From an uncultured Roseobacter sp. (GTDB taxonomy: Bacteria; Pseudomonadota; Alphaproteobacteria; Rhodobacterales; Rhodobacteraceae), in assembly GCA_947501635.1 (NCBI GenBank), contig CANMWT010000001.1, forward strand, positions 186,001 to 250,000: a stretch of DNA of 64,000 nt, written 5' to 3'. The notes beneath the pieces were generated by a model. The model saw only the letters and a program-made list of their open reading frames with translations. It searched no databases and was not told where the DNA came from. Position numbers and translations under genes: made by a program. This document shows, piece by piece, positions 8,705 through 16,216 of this stretch. Each line of letters begins with the position of its first letter. Position 1 is the first letter of the stretch.

Positions 8705-9082
8705 TCAGCGCAAGTTAACCGTGGTCGTCTGCGCGTTCCAGCCTGCTGGCGTCTCGCGGGCCTGTACCTGCACCTGCGTGATGCCTGCGGGGATGCGCAC
8801 GCCTGAAAGCGACCGTGTGAAGGGTTGTTCCTCTACATGAGGGTGATGCAACACGCGCATGCCCAACTCGTTGCCCTCCATGTCCAGCACGCGCCATCCA
8901 TCAGCGTAGTGATCCCAGCCGGTATCCGGATGCGATATGGTCACGTCAAAACGCCATGTCCCGTCTGCTGCTTGGCGGGCCGAAACATTGTCGATTTTCG
9001 GAGAGTCTGCGGCAGCGATGCCGGCCGCAGTCATCAGTGCCATAGTGAGGGGTATGAAAAGCATGTGTCGGATCATGTTCAT
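8705..9082 (-). CDS. Small exported protein of unknown function
   Basis: The product has an N-terminal signal peptide (MIRHMLFIPLTMALMTAAGIAAADS) and a mature part of about 100 residues with beta-like strands: RFDVTISHPDTGWDHYADGW, VLHHPHVEEQPFTRSL and a C-terminal TTTVNLR. I recognise no family by name. It looks like a single periplasmic beta-sandwich domain. An ATG at 9094 overlaps the upstream DUF599 stop, and further ATGs at 9082 and 9076 are possible. I chose 9082 because it precedes the signal peptide closely. It is evidently co-transcribed with the DUF599 gene. Confidence 0.65.
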   Translation of the reverse strand: MNMIRHMLFIPLTMALMTAAGIAAADSPKIDNVSARQAADGTWRFDVTISHPDTGWDHYADGWRVLDMEGNELGMRVLHHPHVEEQPFTRSLSGVRIPAGITQVQVQARETPAGWNAQTTTVNLR

Positions 9083-9086
9083 GAGG

Positions 9087-9779
9087 TTAAGCATCCAGAA
9101 GAATTTTACGAGAGTGTGAGGCGAATTCGCGGCGCCAGATCACAATGCTGGTTGCCACAGCTGCCGCGGCAAGCGCCCATGCGCCAATGAGCCAGGCTGC
9201 TGCAGCAAGGGCAAAATAGACTGATCTGAGGCCGCGGTTGAAGCTGCGCGCGGCGGTGATGTTCAGTTCGGCGGCCTGATCCGTGCGGTGGTATGCTTTT
9301 TCGTGCGCCACATCGTTGGGCACCGCCGCCATCAGGACCGAACAATAGCCGAAAAGCCGGTTCGACCAGATGAACTTGAGAAAAGCATTGGTCAGAAGCA
9401 GTGCAGGCACGAGCAGTTTGATTTCCCAGATGATGGCGGGTTGGCTTACGCTGGCGATATCGTCGGCGACGCCGGAAAGGCGTTCGGCATTGCCAATCAG
9501 CGCAAGCGTGCCGCCTAAAGCGATGACGCAGGTGGAGGCGAGAAAGGTTGTGCCTTGTCGCAGGGTAGAGAGGATTTGTGCGTCGAACACTCTTGGCTGG
9601 CGGGTCACCATTTCGCGCATCCACTCGCGACGGTACTCTGCCATCAGCAATGAGGTGGATGGATGCCGCGTGCCGGGATGTTCAATACGCCATCCAAGCA
9701 CCAGCCATAGCACGAACAGCAGTGCTACGGCAGCAACATCCAACGTCGAAAACAGGGCAAATCGGTCTATCATCGTCAT
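9087..9779 (-). CDS. DUF599 family membrane protein
   Basis: This membrane protein has helices DVAAVALLFVLWLVLGW, FLASTCVIALGGTLALIGNA, LLVPALLLTNAFLKFIWS and YFALAAAAWLIGAWALAAAAVATSIVIW, plus the cytoplasmic motifs MAEYRREWMREMVTR and YCSVLMAAVPND. These match the DUF599 family of four-helix proteins, whose function is unknown. The start could be any of several ATGs between 9773 and 9791, with no clear ribosome site; I use 9779. It is divergent from glcD and overlaps the start region of the small exported protein. Confidence 0.7.
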   Translation of the reverse strand: MTMIDRFALFSTLDVAAVALLFVLWLVLGWRIEHPGTRHPSTSLLMAEYRREWMREMVTRQPRVFDAQILSTLRQGTTFLASTCVIALGGTLALIGNAERLSGVADDIASVSQPAIIWEIKLLVPALLLTNAFLKFIWSNRLFGYCSVLMAAVPNDVAHEKAYHRTDQAAELNITAARSFNRGLRSVYFALAAAAWLIGAWALAAAAVATSIVIWRREFASHSRKILLDA

Positions 9780-9808
9780 GGCGTTACGCATGGCAGGTCG
9801 GATTATTC

Positions 9809-9845
9809 TTGCCAATGGGGTAAATTGGTAATAATAGTTTACCAA
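9809..9845. promoter_or_regulatory. Inverted-repeat operator before glcD
   Basis: TTGGTAA at 9825-9831 and TTACCAA at 9839-9845 form a perfect 7-bp inverted repeat around a 7-base spacer. A further half-site TTGCCAA lies at 9809-9815. TTGGT/ACCAA half-sites are characteristic of FadR-type GntR regulators such as GlcC, PdhR and LldR. The position immediately before the glcD ribosome site (GGAGGG at 9848-9853) suits repression of glycolate oxidation. No regulator gene is adjacent; assignment to a GlcC-like protein is inference. Confidence 0.5.
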
Positions 9846-9859
9846 ATGGAGGGATAATT

Positions 9860-11308
9860 ATGGAAATGCCGGTTCCTGACGCAGCGGTGCTTGCGCGAAA
9901 AACCCGTTTGGTCGAACGACTTCAGCAGGTTTTGCCATCTGATGCGGTGATTCACGATGAGCGCGAAACCCGCGCCTATGAGTGCGATGCGCTGACGGCT
10001 TACAAGTGTCCTCCGATGGCGGCGGTGCTGCCTGCGAGCACGGCTGAAGTGGCGGCGGTTTTGCGTATTTGCCATGAAGAAGGCGTGCCTGTCGTGCCGC
10101 GCGGTTCCGGTACTTCGCTGGCTGGGGGCGCCTTGCCGACAGCGGACAGCGTCATTCTGGGCGTGGCGCGCATGAATGACGTGATCGAGACCAACTATGC
10201 CGACAGGTACATCCGGGTGCAGACCGGACGCACGAACCTGAGTGTGACCGGCGCGGTGGAGCAGGACGGATTTTTCTACGCGCCGGACCCGTCGAGCCAG
10301 TTGGCCTGCGCAATTGCGGGGAACATCGCGATGAATTCAGGCGGCGCGCATTGCCTCAAGTACGGTGTGACGACCAACAACCTGATGGGCGTCAAGATGG
10401 TGATGATGGATGGTGAGATTGTCGAGATTGGCGGCGCCTACATGGATTCGGGCGGGTTGGACATGCTGGGTCTGATTTGCGGGTCCGAAGGGCAATTGGG
10501 TGTCGTGACCGAGGCCACGTTGCGAATTCTGCCTAAGCCCGAAGGCGCGCGGCCCGTTTTGATGGGATTTGATGACAATGAAGTTGCGGGTGCGTGTGTC
10601 AGCGATATCATCAAGGCCGGTGTTCTGCCGGTGGCGATCGAATTTATGGACCGGCCTTGTATCGAGGCCACGGAAGCCTTTGCCAAGGCAGGGTATCCGA
10701 TGTGCGAGGCCTTGTTGATTGTTGAGGTGGAGGGCTCGGAAGCGGAGATCGACCACCAGCTTGGACTGATTATGGAGATCGCGCGCAAACATGACCCTGT
10801 GGAGTTGCGCGAAAGCAAATCTGCCGATGAGAGCGCGAAAATCTGGCTGGGTCGGAAGTCGGCCTTTGGTGCCATGGGCCAGATCAACGATTACATGTGC
10901 CTTGATGGCACCATTCCCGTGTCGTCCCTGCCATTTGTGCTGCGCCGTATCGGGGAGATGTCAGAGGAGTTCGGGCTTAAGGTCGGCAACGTCTTTCACG
11001 CAGGTGACGGCAACATGCATCCGCTTATCCTGTTTGATGCGAATAAACCCGGTGATCTGGAGCTTTGCGAGGCATTCGGGGCGGAGATTCTGAAGCTGTG
11101 TGTCGAAGCGGGCGGGTGTCTGACGGGCGAGCATGGTGTCGGGATCGAAAAGCGGGACTTGATGGCGTATCAGTATGCGCCGGCCGATCTCGAGGCACAG
11201 ATGTCGGTGAAGGACGTTTTCGACCCCAGGTGGCTGCTGAACCCTGCCAAGGTGTTCCCGTTGTCTGTCTCCCGTTCGCGTCGCGAGATTGCGGTCGCGG
11301 CGGAATAA
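9860..11308 (+). CDS. glcD: Glycolate oxidase FAD subunit
   Basis: The 482-residue protein is a FAD-linked oxidase: VVPRGSGTSLAGGALP is the FAD-binding PP-loop region, followed by PDPSSQLACAIAGNIAMNSGG, CGSEGQLGVVTEATLRILP, and the C-terminal VGNVFHAGDGNMHPLILFD and GGCLTGEHGVGIEKRD. These mark GlcD of glycolate dehydrogenase, which oxidises glycolate to glyoxylate and passes electrons to the membrane quinone pool with GlcE and GlcF. Glycolate is a major phytoplankton exudate. The ATG at 9860 follows GGAGGG. It is the first gene of glcDEF. D-lactate dehydrogenase is the alternative, disfavoured by the complete DEF set. Confidence 0.95.
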   Translation: MEMPVPDAAVLARKTRLVERLQQVLPSDAVIHDERETRAYECDALTAYKCPPMAAVLPASTAEVAAVLRICHEEGVPVVPRGSGTSLAGGALPTADSVILGVARMNDVIETNYADRYIRVQTGRTNLSVTGAVEQDGFFYAPDPSSQLACAIAGNIAMNSGGAHCLKYGVTTNNLMGVKMVMMDGEIVEIGGAYMDSGGLDMLGLICGSEGQLGVVTEATLRILPKPEGARPVLMGFDDNEVAGACVSDIIKAGVLPVAIEFMDRPCIEATEAFAKAGYPMCEALLIVEVEGSEAEIDHQLGLIMEIARKHDPVELRESKSADESAKIWLGRKSAFGAMGQINDYMCLDGTIPVSSLPFVLRRIGEMSEEFGLKVGNVFHAGDGNMHPLILFDANKPGDLELCEAFGAEILKLCVEAGGCLTGEHGVGIEKRDLMAYQYAPADLEAQMSVKDVFDPRWLLNPAKVFPLSVSRSRREIAVAAE

Positions 11309-11311
11309 AAC

Positions 11312-11373
11312 CGGGCGTGGCGGGGCTTTGCCCCCGCGCTGCGCGCTCCCCCAGGATATTTTGGACCAAAGAA
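11312..11373 (+). other. GC-rich hairpin plus AT-rich motif between glcD and glcE
   Basis: The 65-base gap holds a hairpin in which GGCGGGGC pairs with GCCCCCGC around TTT (about 11319-11338). It then has CCCCCAGGATATTTTGGACC leading to AAAGAAATG. I recognise this combination as a recurrent intergenic element before genes in Rhodobacteraceae genomes, but its function is not established to my knowledge. Only one copy is evident in this window. Confidence 0.4.
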
Positions 11374-12519
11374 ATGATGAAACCTGATAGCGAAGCAGCC
11401 TTGGCTGATCTCATCAAGTCGGCCAATGGCCCCTTATCGGTTGAAGGGGGTGGGACGCGTGGGATGGCGCCAGAGGGCAACGCGGTGAGCGTTGCAGGTC
11501 TGTCGGGCATCACGCTTTATGAGCCCGGTGCCTTGACGCTTGTGGCGCAGGCTGGAACGCCGGTTGAGGAAATTGACCGCGTGCTTGCCAAGGAGGGGCA
11601 GCGGTTGGCTTTTGAGCCGATGGACCATCGTGTATTGTTGCGGACGCAGGGCCGCCCGACCTTTGGGGGGGTGATTGCGGCCAATGTCAGCGGGCCGCGG
11701 CGCATTCAGGGGGGCGCGGCGCGGGACTATGCGCTGGGCGTACGGTTCGTGGACGGGACCGGCGAGGTTGTCAAGAATGGTGGCCGCGTGATGAAGAATG
11801 TAACCGGGTATGATCTGGTCAAGTTGATGTCGGGGTCTTTCGGCACTTTGGGCGTATTGACTGAAGTGTCCGTGAAGGTGCTGCCGATCCCTGAAACGCA
11901 GGCGACGTTGATGTTGCGCAATCTGTCGGATGCGCAGGCGGTGGGGGCGATGTCGCGGGCGATGGCGTCTCCTTATGAGGTTACGGGGGCGGCGCATTGT
12001 GCGAAGATTGATAAGCAGACGCCGGTCACTTTGTTGCGTCTGGAGGGGTTCGAGGCGTCTGTGAAGTACCGCATTGACGCGTTGAAGGATCTGCTCGCAG
12101 AGACCCAGGCAGATATGGAAGTGGCATGTCGGGACATGTCGGAACGTTTGTGGGAGAGTGTCCGTGATGTATCGGAAATGGAGGAGTTGGAAGGCGATGT
12201 CTGGCGTGTGTCGTGCAAGCCTTCCGAGGCTGCGACGCTGGCTGCGGCCTCTGGGGCCAGCGGGTGGTACTTTGACTGGGGTGGTGGGTTGATCTGGGTC
12301 CGGATGCCGCGTGGGAGTGACTTGCGCGCGCGGTTGGGGGCCTTTGAGGGGCATGCCACGCTGGTGCGCGCGGACCGGGAGACCCGTCAAGCATTGGGTG
12401 TGTTCCAGCCTCAAAGCGCTGGGCTTGAGCGTCTTTCAGCCGGATTGCGGGCGCGTTTTGACCCACGCGGCATCCTGAATCGTGGATTGATGGAGCCGGT
12501 GTCGGCCGGAGAGATGTAA
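11374..12519 (+). CDS. glcE: Glycolate oxidase FAD-binding subunit
   Basis: The 381-residue product has a truncated FAD-binding domain (LSVEGGGTRGMAPEG, RPTFGGVIAANVSGPRRIQGGAARDY, GRVMKNVTGYDLVKLMSGSFGTLGVLTEVSVKVLP) and ends GILNRGLM, the GlcE pattern. GlcE works with GlcD and GlcF as membrane-associated glycolate dehydrogenase. Two consecutive ATG codons at 11374 and 11377 can start it; the long upstream extension of the frame overlaps glcD and is not family-like. Its stop TAA overlaps the glcF ATG (TAATG at 12517-12521), implying coupled translation. Confidence 0.93.
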   Translation: MMKPDSEAALADLIKSANGPLSVEGGGTRGMAPEGNAVSVAGLSGITLYEPGALTLVAQAGTPVEEIDRVLAKEGQRLAFEPMDHRVLLRTQGRPTFGGVIAANVSGPRRIQGGAARDYALGVRFVDGTGEVVKNGGRVMKNVTGYDLVKLMSGSFGTLGVLTEVSVKVLPIPETQATLMLRNLSDAQAVGAMSRAMASPYEVTGAAHCAKIDKQTPVTLLRLEGFEASVKYRIDALKDLLAETQADMEVACRDMSERLWESVRDVSEMEELEGDVWRVSCKPSEAATLAAASGASGWYFDWGGGLIWVRMPRGSDLRARLGAFEGHATLVRADRETRQALGVFQPQSAGLERLSAGLRARFDPRGILNRGLMEPVSAGEM

Positions 12520-13844
12520 TGCAGACGACTTTTACCGAAAAGCAGCTTGAAGATCCGTCGATTGCCCGGAGCAACGAAATCTTGAGGTCTTGTGTGCACT
12601 GCGGGTTTTGCACCGCGACCTGTCCCACCTATCAGGTGCTGGGGGATGAGTTGGACAGCCCGCGCGGCCGTATCTACCTTATCAAGGATATGCTGGAGAA
12701 CGACCGTGATCCGGATGCCAAGACGGTCAAACATATCGACCGCTGCCTATCCTGCCTTGCCTGTATGACAACCTGCCCGTCCGGCGTGCATTACATGCAC
12801 CTTGTCGATCATGCCCGCGAGTATATCGAAGAGCGCTACAAGCGCCCATTCAGCGACCGGGCGCTGCGTTGGATACTTGCACGAATTCTGCCCTATCCGA
12901 TGCGGTTTCGCGTGGCTTTGCTCGGGGCCAAAATTGGCCGGCCATTTGCCGCGCTGATGCCGGATGCGCGGCTGCGGGCCATGCTTGAGATGGCGCCAAA
13001 GAACATCCCGCCGGTCAGCCGCAATGATGATCCGCAGACCTTTGCGTCGGAAGGACCGCAGCGAATGCGAGTGGCGCTTATGACGGGCTGTGCGCAAAAG
13101 GCGCTGAACACCGATATCAACGATTCCACAATTCGCCTGCTGACACGGCTGGGCTGTGACGTTGTGGTGGCGGAAGGAGCCGGGTGTTGCGGTGCGCTCA
13201 CCCATCACATGGGCAAGACCGAGGAAAGCCATGCGACAGCGGCCAAAAACATCCGGGCGTGGGCGGCTGAGATGGATGGCGGTGGGCTTGATGCAATCGT
13301 TATCAACACCTCCGGCTGCGGTACCACTGTCAAGGACTACGGCCATATGTTCCGCAATGACGCGTCACTGGCTGAGGATGCGGCGCGCGTGTCGGCGGCG
13401 GCAATGGACGTTTCTGAGGTACTGATGAAGCTGGAGTTTCCCGAAGGCACCGACAAAGAGATGGTTGTGGCCTATCATGCGGCCTGTTCGCTGCAGCACG
13501 GCCAGCAGATCAAAACTTTTCCCAAAGACCTGCTGAAGCGGGCGGGCTTTACTATCGTGGAGCCGAGCGACCCGCATCTGTGCTGCGGATCAGCGGGTAC
13601 CTACAATCTGATGCAGCCGGAGATCTCCAAACAGTTGAAAGCGCGCAAGGTTCAGACGCTGGAGGCCAAGAACCCGGATGTCATTGCAGCGGGAAACATC
13701 GGCTGCATGATGCAAATCGGTGGCGGGACGGACGTGCCTATTGTGCATAGCGTTGAGTTGCTGGACTGGGCGACAGGCGGGCCGAAACCACCCGCATTGG
13801 ACGCCGGATACACCCGCGCGCCCGAAATCCCGATTCTGCGTTAA
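12519..13844 (+). CDS. glcF: Glycolate oxidase iron-sulfur subunit
   Basis: The 441-residue protein carries two [4Fe-4S] motifs, CVHCGFCTATCPTY near residues 26-39 and CLSCLACMTTCPSGV near 77-91. Two cysteine-rich CCG-type domains follow, with GAGCCGALTHHMGK and HLCCGSAGTYNLMQPE. This is the GlcF layout, which moves electrons from GlcD/GlcE toward quinones at the inner membrane. It is the last gene of glcDEF; the coupled TAATG junction with glcE supports one complex. No clear terminator follows before the protease genes. Confidence 0.95.
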   Translation: MQTTFTEKQLEDPSIARSNEILRSCVHCGFCTATCPTYQVLGDELDSPRGRIYLIKDMLENDRDPDAKTVKHIDRCLSCLACMTTCPSGVHYMHLVDHAREYIEERYKRPFSDRALRWILARILPYPMRFRVALLGAKIGRPFAALMPDARLRAMLEMAPKNIPPVSRNDDPQTFASEGPQRMRVALMTGCAQKALNTDINDSTIRLLTRLGCDVVVAEGAGCCGALTHHMGKTEESHATAAKNIRAWAAEMDGGGLDAIVINTSGCGTTVKDYGHMFRNDASLAEDAARVSAAAMDVSEVLMKLEFPEGTDKEMVVAYHAACSLQHGQQIKTFPKDLLKRAGFTIVEPSDPHLCCGSAGTYNLMQPEISKQLKARKVQTLEAKNPDVIAAGNIGCMMQIGGGTDVPIVHSVELLDWATGGPKPPALDAGYTRAPEIPILR

Positions 13845-13930
13845 CCAAAATGACGGATTTCGCTGAATAAAGGCCCTATTTTCGCCGCATCCCCGATGTA
13901 GTTCCGAGAGGAATTACGAGGGGATGATCT

Positions 13931-14740
13931 GTGCGGTACTGGATGGCAATTTTTACCCTTGGCGGGGTTCTGGCGGGCGCAGCTATCGCTCAGGATGCCG
14001 TTTTGCGGTCTTTGCAGAGCGGCGTTGATGCGAGCCCGTGGGAAGCTGTGGGCAGGCTGAACATTGGCGGAAACAGCTTTTGTACCGGCGCTTTGATCGA
14101 GCCCAATCTGGTGCTTACCGCTGCGCATTGCCTGTATAGCAAGGACTCCGGCCGCCAGATCAATCATGAAAACGTGGAGTTTCTGGCCGGCTGGCGCAAC
14201 GGGCGGGCCTCGGCTTACAGACGTGTGCGCCGGATTGCGGTGCATCCTGAGTATACTTTTGGCGAAGATGTATCTTCGGATCGGGTGCGCAACGACGTCG
14301 CACTGCTGGAGTTGGATCATGCGATCCGGAACACAACCGTCAAACCGTTCGGCACATCTGCGCGACCGGGGCGGGGCGACCGCGTTGGTGTTGTCAGCTA
14401 TGCACGCGACCGGTCGAATGCGCCATCATTGCAGGAAGTGTGCGAGGTGCTCGGGCAGCAGGAGGGTGTGCTGATCACCTCTTGTTCGGTTGATTTCGGG
14501 TCTTCCGGAGCGCCGATCTTCAGCTTTACCGGTGGGCGCGCGAAAATCGTGTCAGTTGTGTCGGCGAAGGCAGAGATTGACGGGCAGAAGGTGTCACTGG
14601 GCACCGATCTGGATGCACCACTGAAACACCTGAAGGCGGAACTGGACCGTCAGGAGGGTCATGTGCCTGTCGCGTCACGCGTCGGCATTGGAGATGGCCG
14701 CGGCAGTTCTGGTGCGAAGTTTGTGAAGCCGGAGGACTGA
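13931..14740 (+). CDS. Exported trypsin-like serine protease (first of tandem pair)
   Basis: The 269-residue protein has a signal peptide ending AGAAIAQ near residue 21. It carries the chymotrypsin-fold triad: His66 in LTAAHC, Asp122 in RNDVALLELD and Ser192 in FGSSGAPIF. Cys pairs at 51/67 and 171/185 suit disulfides. It is probably a periplasmic or secreted protease; the specificity pocket cannot be read. The start is GTG at 13931, supported by GAGGGG seven bases upstream; an ATG at 13943 is the alternative. It ends GAKFVKPED, a tail shared with the next protease. The spacing to that gene is one base, so they are an operon. Confidence 0.88.
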   Translation: MRYWMAIFTLGGVLAGAAIAQDAVLRSLQSGVDASPWEAVGRLNIGGNSFCTGALIEPNLVLTAAHCLYSKDSGRQINHENVEFLAGWRNGRASAYRRVRRIAVHPEYTFGEDVSSDRVRNDVALLELDHAIRNTTVKPFGTSARPGRGDRVGVVSYARDRSNAPSLQEVCEVLGQQEGVLITSCSVDFGSSGAPIFSFTGGRAKIVSVVSAKAEIDGQKVSLGTDLDAPLKHLKAELDRQEGHVPVASRVGIGDGRGSSGAKFVKPED

Positions 14741-14741
14741 T

Positions 14742-15560
14742 ATGCGCACTGCGTTTGCAAAACTCATTGTGCTTTGTGCGATATGCGTCGCGCAGCCGGG
14801 TGTTGCGCAGCAGAAGACGACCGGTTTGCGCGGCATGACTGCAGAGAATGATGCGCGCGTCTGGCAGGCTGTGGGCCGACTGGACGCGAAAGGCTCGGGG
14901 TTTTGCACCGGCACGCTGATTGCGCCGGAACTGGTTCTGACCGCCGCGCATTGTGTGTACGACCGCAAAAGCGATGCGTTGCTGGACCCTAAAACGCTGA
15001 CCTTTAGGGCGGGGTACCGAAATGGTGAGACGGCGGCCTCGCGTGCGGTTGTCCAGATCGAGGCGCACCCTGGCTATAATCCACGCTCTAACATCGGACC
15101 GAACAACATCCGGTATGATGTCGCCCTTCTGCGGTTGGCAAAACCTATCCCGACGCATGAGTTGGATCCCTTTGTGCTGCACCAATCCATCGTCTCCAGC
15201 GGGCCGGTCAGCGTCGTGTCTTATGGGCGTGCGCGTGAAAGCCTGCCGTCGCGGCAGGATGTGTGTCAGGTCGAACGCACGCAGGAAGACATCATGTTCA
15301 TGGACTGTGACGTGACGTTCGGATCGTCCGGATCGCCTGTTTTCAGCCACCGGAACGGGCGTGGGCAGATCGTTTCGGTGATCTCTGGGATGGCGAATAT
15401 TCGCGGCCGCAAGGTTGCGTTGGGGATGACACTGCCTGATGTGGTAGCGCAGTTGCGCCACCAGATGTGGGCGAATAAGGAAAAGCCTCTTGCCCGGGCC
15501 AAGCGCGTCTCTGTCGGTTCGGCTGGCAGTACAGGAGGCGCCAAATTCGTCAAGCCCTGA
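14742..15560 (+). CDS. Exported trypsin-like serine protease (second of tandem pair)
   Basis: This 272-residue paralogue of the preceding gene has a signal peptide (LIVLCAICVAQPGVAQ). Its triad is His70 in LTAAHC, Asp126 in RYDVALLRL and Ser196 in FGSSGSPVF, with Cys residues at equivalent places. GDSGGP is replaced by GSSGSP in this protein and GSSGAP in its neighbour, a divergent oxyanion-region sequence. Both end in a low-complexity Gly/Ser stretch and GAKFVKP. The tandem layout indicates duplication; sequence divergence is substantial, so it is not recent. Confidence 0.88.
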   Translation: MRTAFAKLIVLCAICVAQPGVAQQKTTGLRGMTAENDARVWQAVGRLDAKGSGFCTGTLIAPELVLTAAHCVYDRKSDALLDPKTLTFRAGYRNGETAASRAVVQIEAHPGYNPRSNIGPNNIRYDVALLRLAKPIPTHELDPFVLHQSIVSSGPVSVVSYGRARESLPSRQDVCQVERTQEDIMFMDCDVTFGSSGSPVFSHRNGRGQIVSVISGMANIRGRKVALGMTLPDVVAQLRHQMWANKEKPLARAKRVSVGSAGSTGGAKFVKP

Positions 15561-15564
15561 GGGT

Positions 15565-15593
15565 CTTGAACACGCGAAAATCCTACCCACATT
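15565..15593 (+). promoter_or_regulatory. Heat-shock (sigma-32 type) promoter candidate for hsp20
   Basis: CTTGAA at 15565-15570 and CCCACATT at 15586-15593 are separated by 15 bases, close to the RpoH pattern (CTTGAA, 13-17 bases, CCCCAT). It would give a leader of about 95 bases before hsp20. A TTGACA at 15592-15597 could be an alternative housekeeping -35 box. Pattern-based only. Confidence 0.4.
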
Positions 15594-15671
15594 GACAGTG
15601 TCGGAGTGCCTTGAAAGGGCTCTGGCACCTGAGAAACAGGGTACGTCCGATGTGCGGAGTGCCTGAAACCT

Positions 15672-15700
15672 TATCGCTCAATGAAGAGGATACACTGATG
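15672..15700 (+). promoter_or_regulatory. ROSE-like RNA thermometer hairpin masking the hsp20 ribosome site
   Basis: UAUC (15672-15675), a bulged G at 15676, and CUC (15677-15679) pair with GAGGAUA (15686-15692) across a six-base loop. The ribosome site AGAGGA (15685-15690) is thereby sequestered. The UCGCU in the 5' arm matches the UYGCU element of ROSE thermometers, including the characteristic bulged G opposite the ribosome site. Two more small hairpins lie upstream in the leader (15606-15628 and 15646-15658). Heating would melt the stem and allow hsp20 translation. Confidence 0.65.
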
Positions 15701-16165
15701 CGTAGTTTAGATTTTGCCCCCCTGTACCGTGCCACTGTTGGCTTTGACCAGATCGCCGACCTGATGGACCGGGTGCTGACAAACGAGGGTACACAACCTT
15801 CTTATCCCCCATACAACATCGAAAAACTGGACGATGATGCGTACCGGATCTCGATCGCGGTTGCCGGCTTTGCTGAAAGCGATCTCTCTGTTGAGGTGCG
15901 CGAGAACGCATTGATCGTTTCGGCACGCAAAGCGGATGACGATGGCGACCGCAGCTATCTGCACCGTGGTATCGCAACCCGCGCCTTTGAGCGTCGCTTC
16001 CATCTGGCGGACCACATGCAGGTGACGGGTGCAAGCCATGTGGACGGTATGTTGCATATCGAACTCGTCCGCGAGGTGCCCGAAGCGCTGAAACCTCGCC
16101 AAATATCGATTTCATCGACCAAGCAGATCGAAAAAGACGTGGTTGACACCAAAGCCGTCAACTAA
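15698..16165 (+). CDS. Small heat-shock protein (Hsp20/IbpA type)
   Basis: The 155-residue protein has the start MRSLDFAPLYRATVGFDQIAD, an alpha-crystallin domain (NIEKLDDDAYRISIAVAGFA, LSVEVRENALIVSARK, YLHRGIATRAFERRFHLADHM) and a C-terminal QISIS of the IxI class. It is an ATP-independent holdase that keeps unfolding proteins soluble in the cytoplasm. IbpA-type alphaproteobacterial class A proteins match closely. I start it at 15698 because AGAGGA lies seven bases upstream and the family N-terminus begins there. Regulation is probably dual, by the RpoH-like promoter and the ROSE-like leader hairpin. Confidence 0.95.
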   Translation: MRSLDFAPLYRATVGFDQIADLMDRVLTNEGTQPSYPPYNIEKLDDDAYRISIAVAGFAESDLSVEVRENALIVSARKADDDGDRSYLHRGIATRAFERRFHLADHMQVTGASHVDGMLHIELVREVPEALKPRQISISSTKQIEKDVVDTKAVN

Positions 16166-16185
16166 GTCACGGAACAGTCGATAGT

Positions 16186-16215
16186 GGGTGCATCCATGGG
16201 GGTGCGCCCCTTTTT
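16186..16215 (+). terminator. Probable intrinsic terminator after hsp20
   Basis: GGGTGC (16186-16191) pairs with GCGCCC (16204-16209, one G-U pair) and is followed by CTTTTT. It lies about 20 bases past the hsp20 stop and immediately before the convergent TetR gene end. Confidence 0.5.
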
Positions 16216-16216
16216 G

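Noticed and set aside
11434-12414. Long antisense open frame within glcE
   Set aside because: Low-complexity His/Arg/Pro composition, no ribosome site; glcE is unmistakable on the other strand.
14526-15590. Antisense open frame over both proteases
   Set aside because: No recognisable domain; the plus-strand frames have signal peptides and full catalytic triads.
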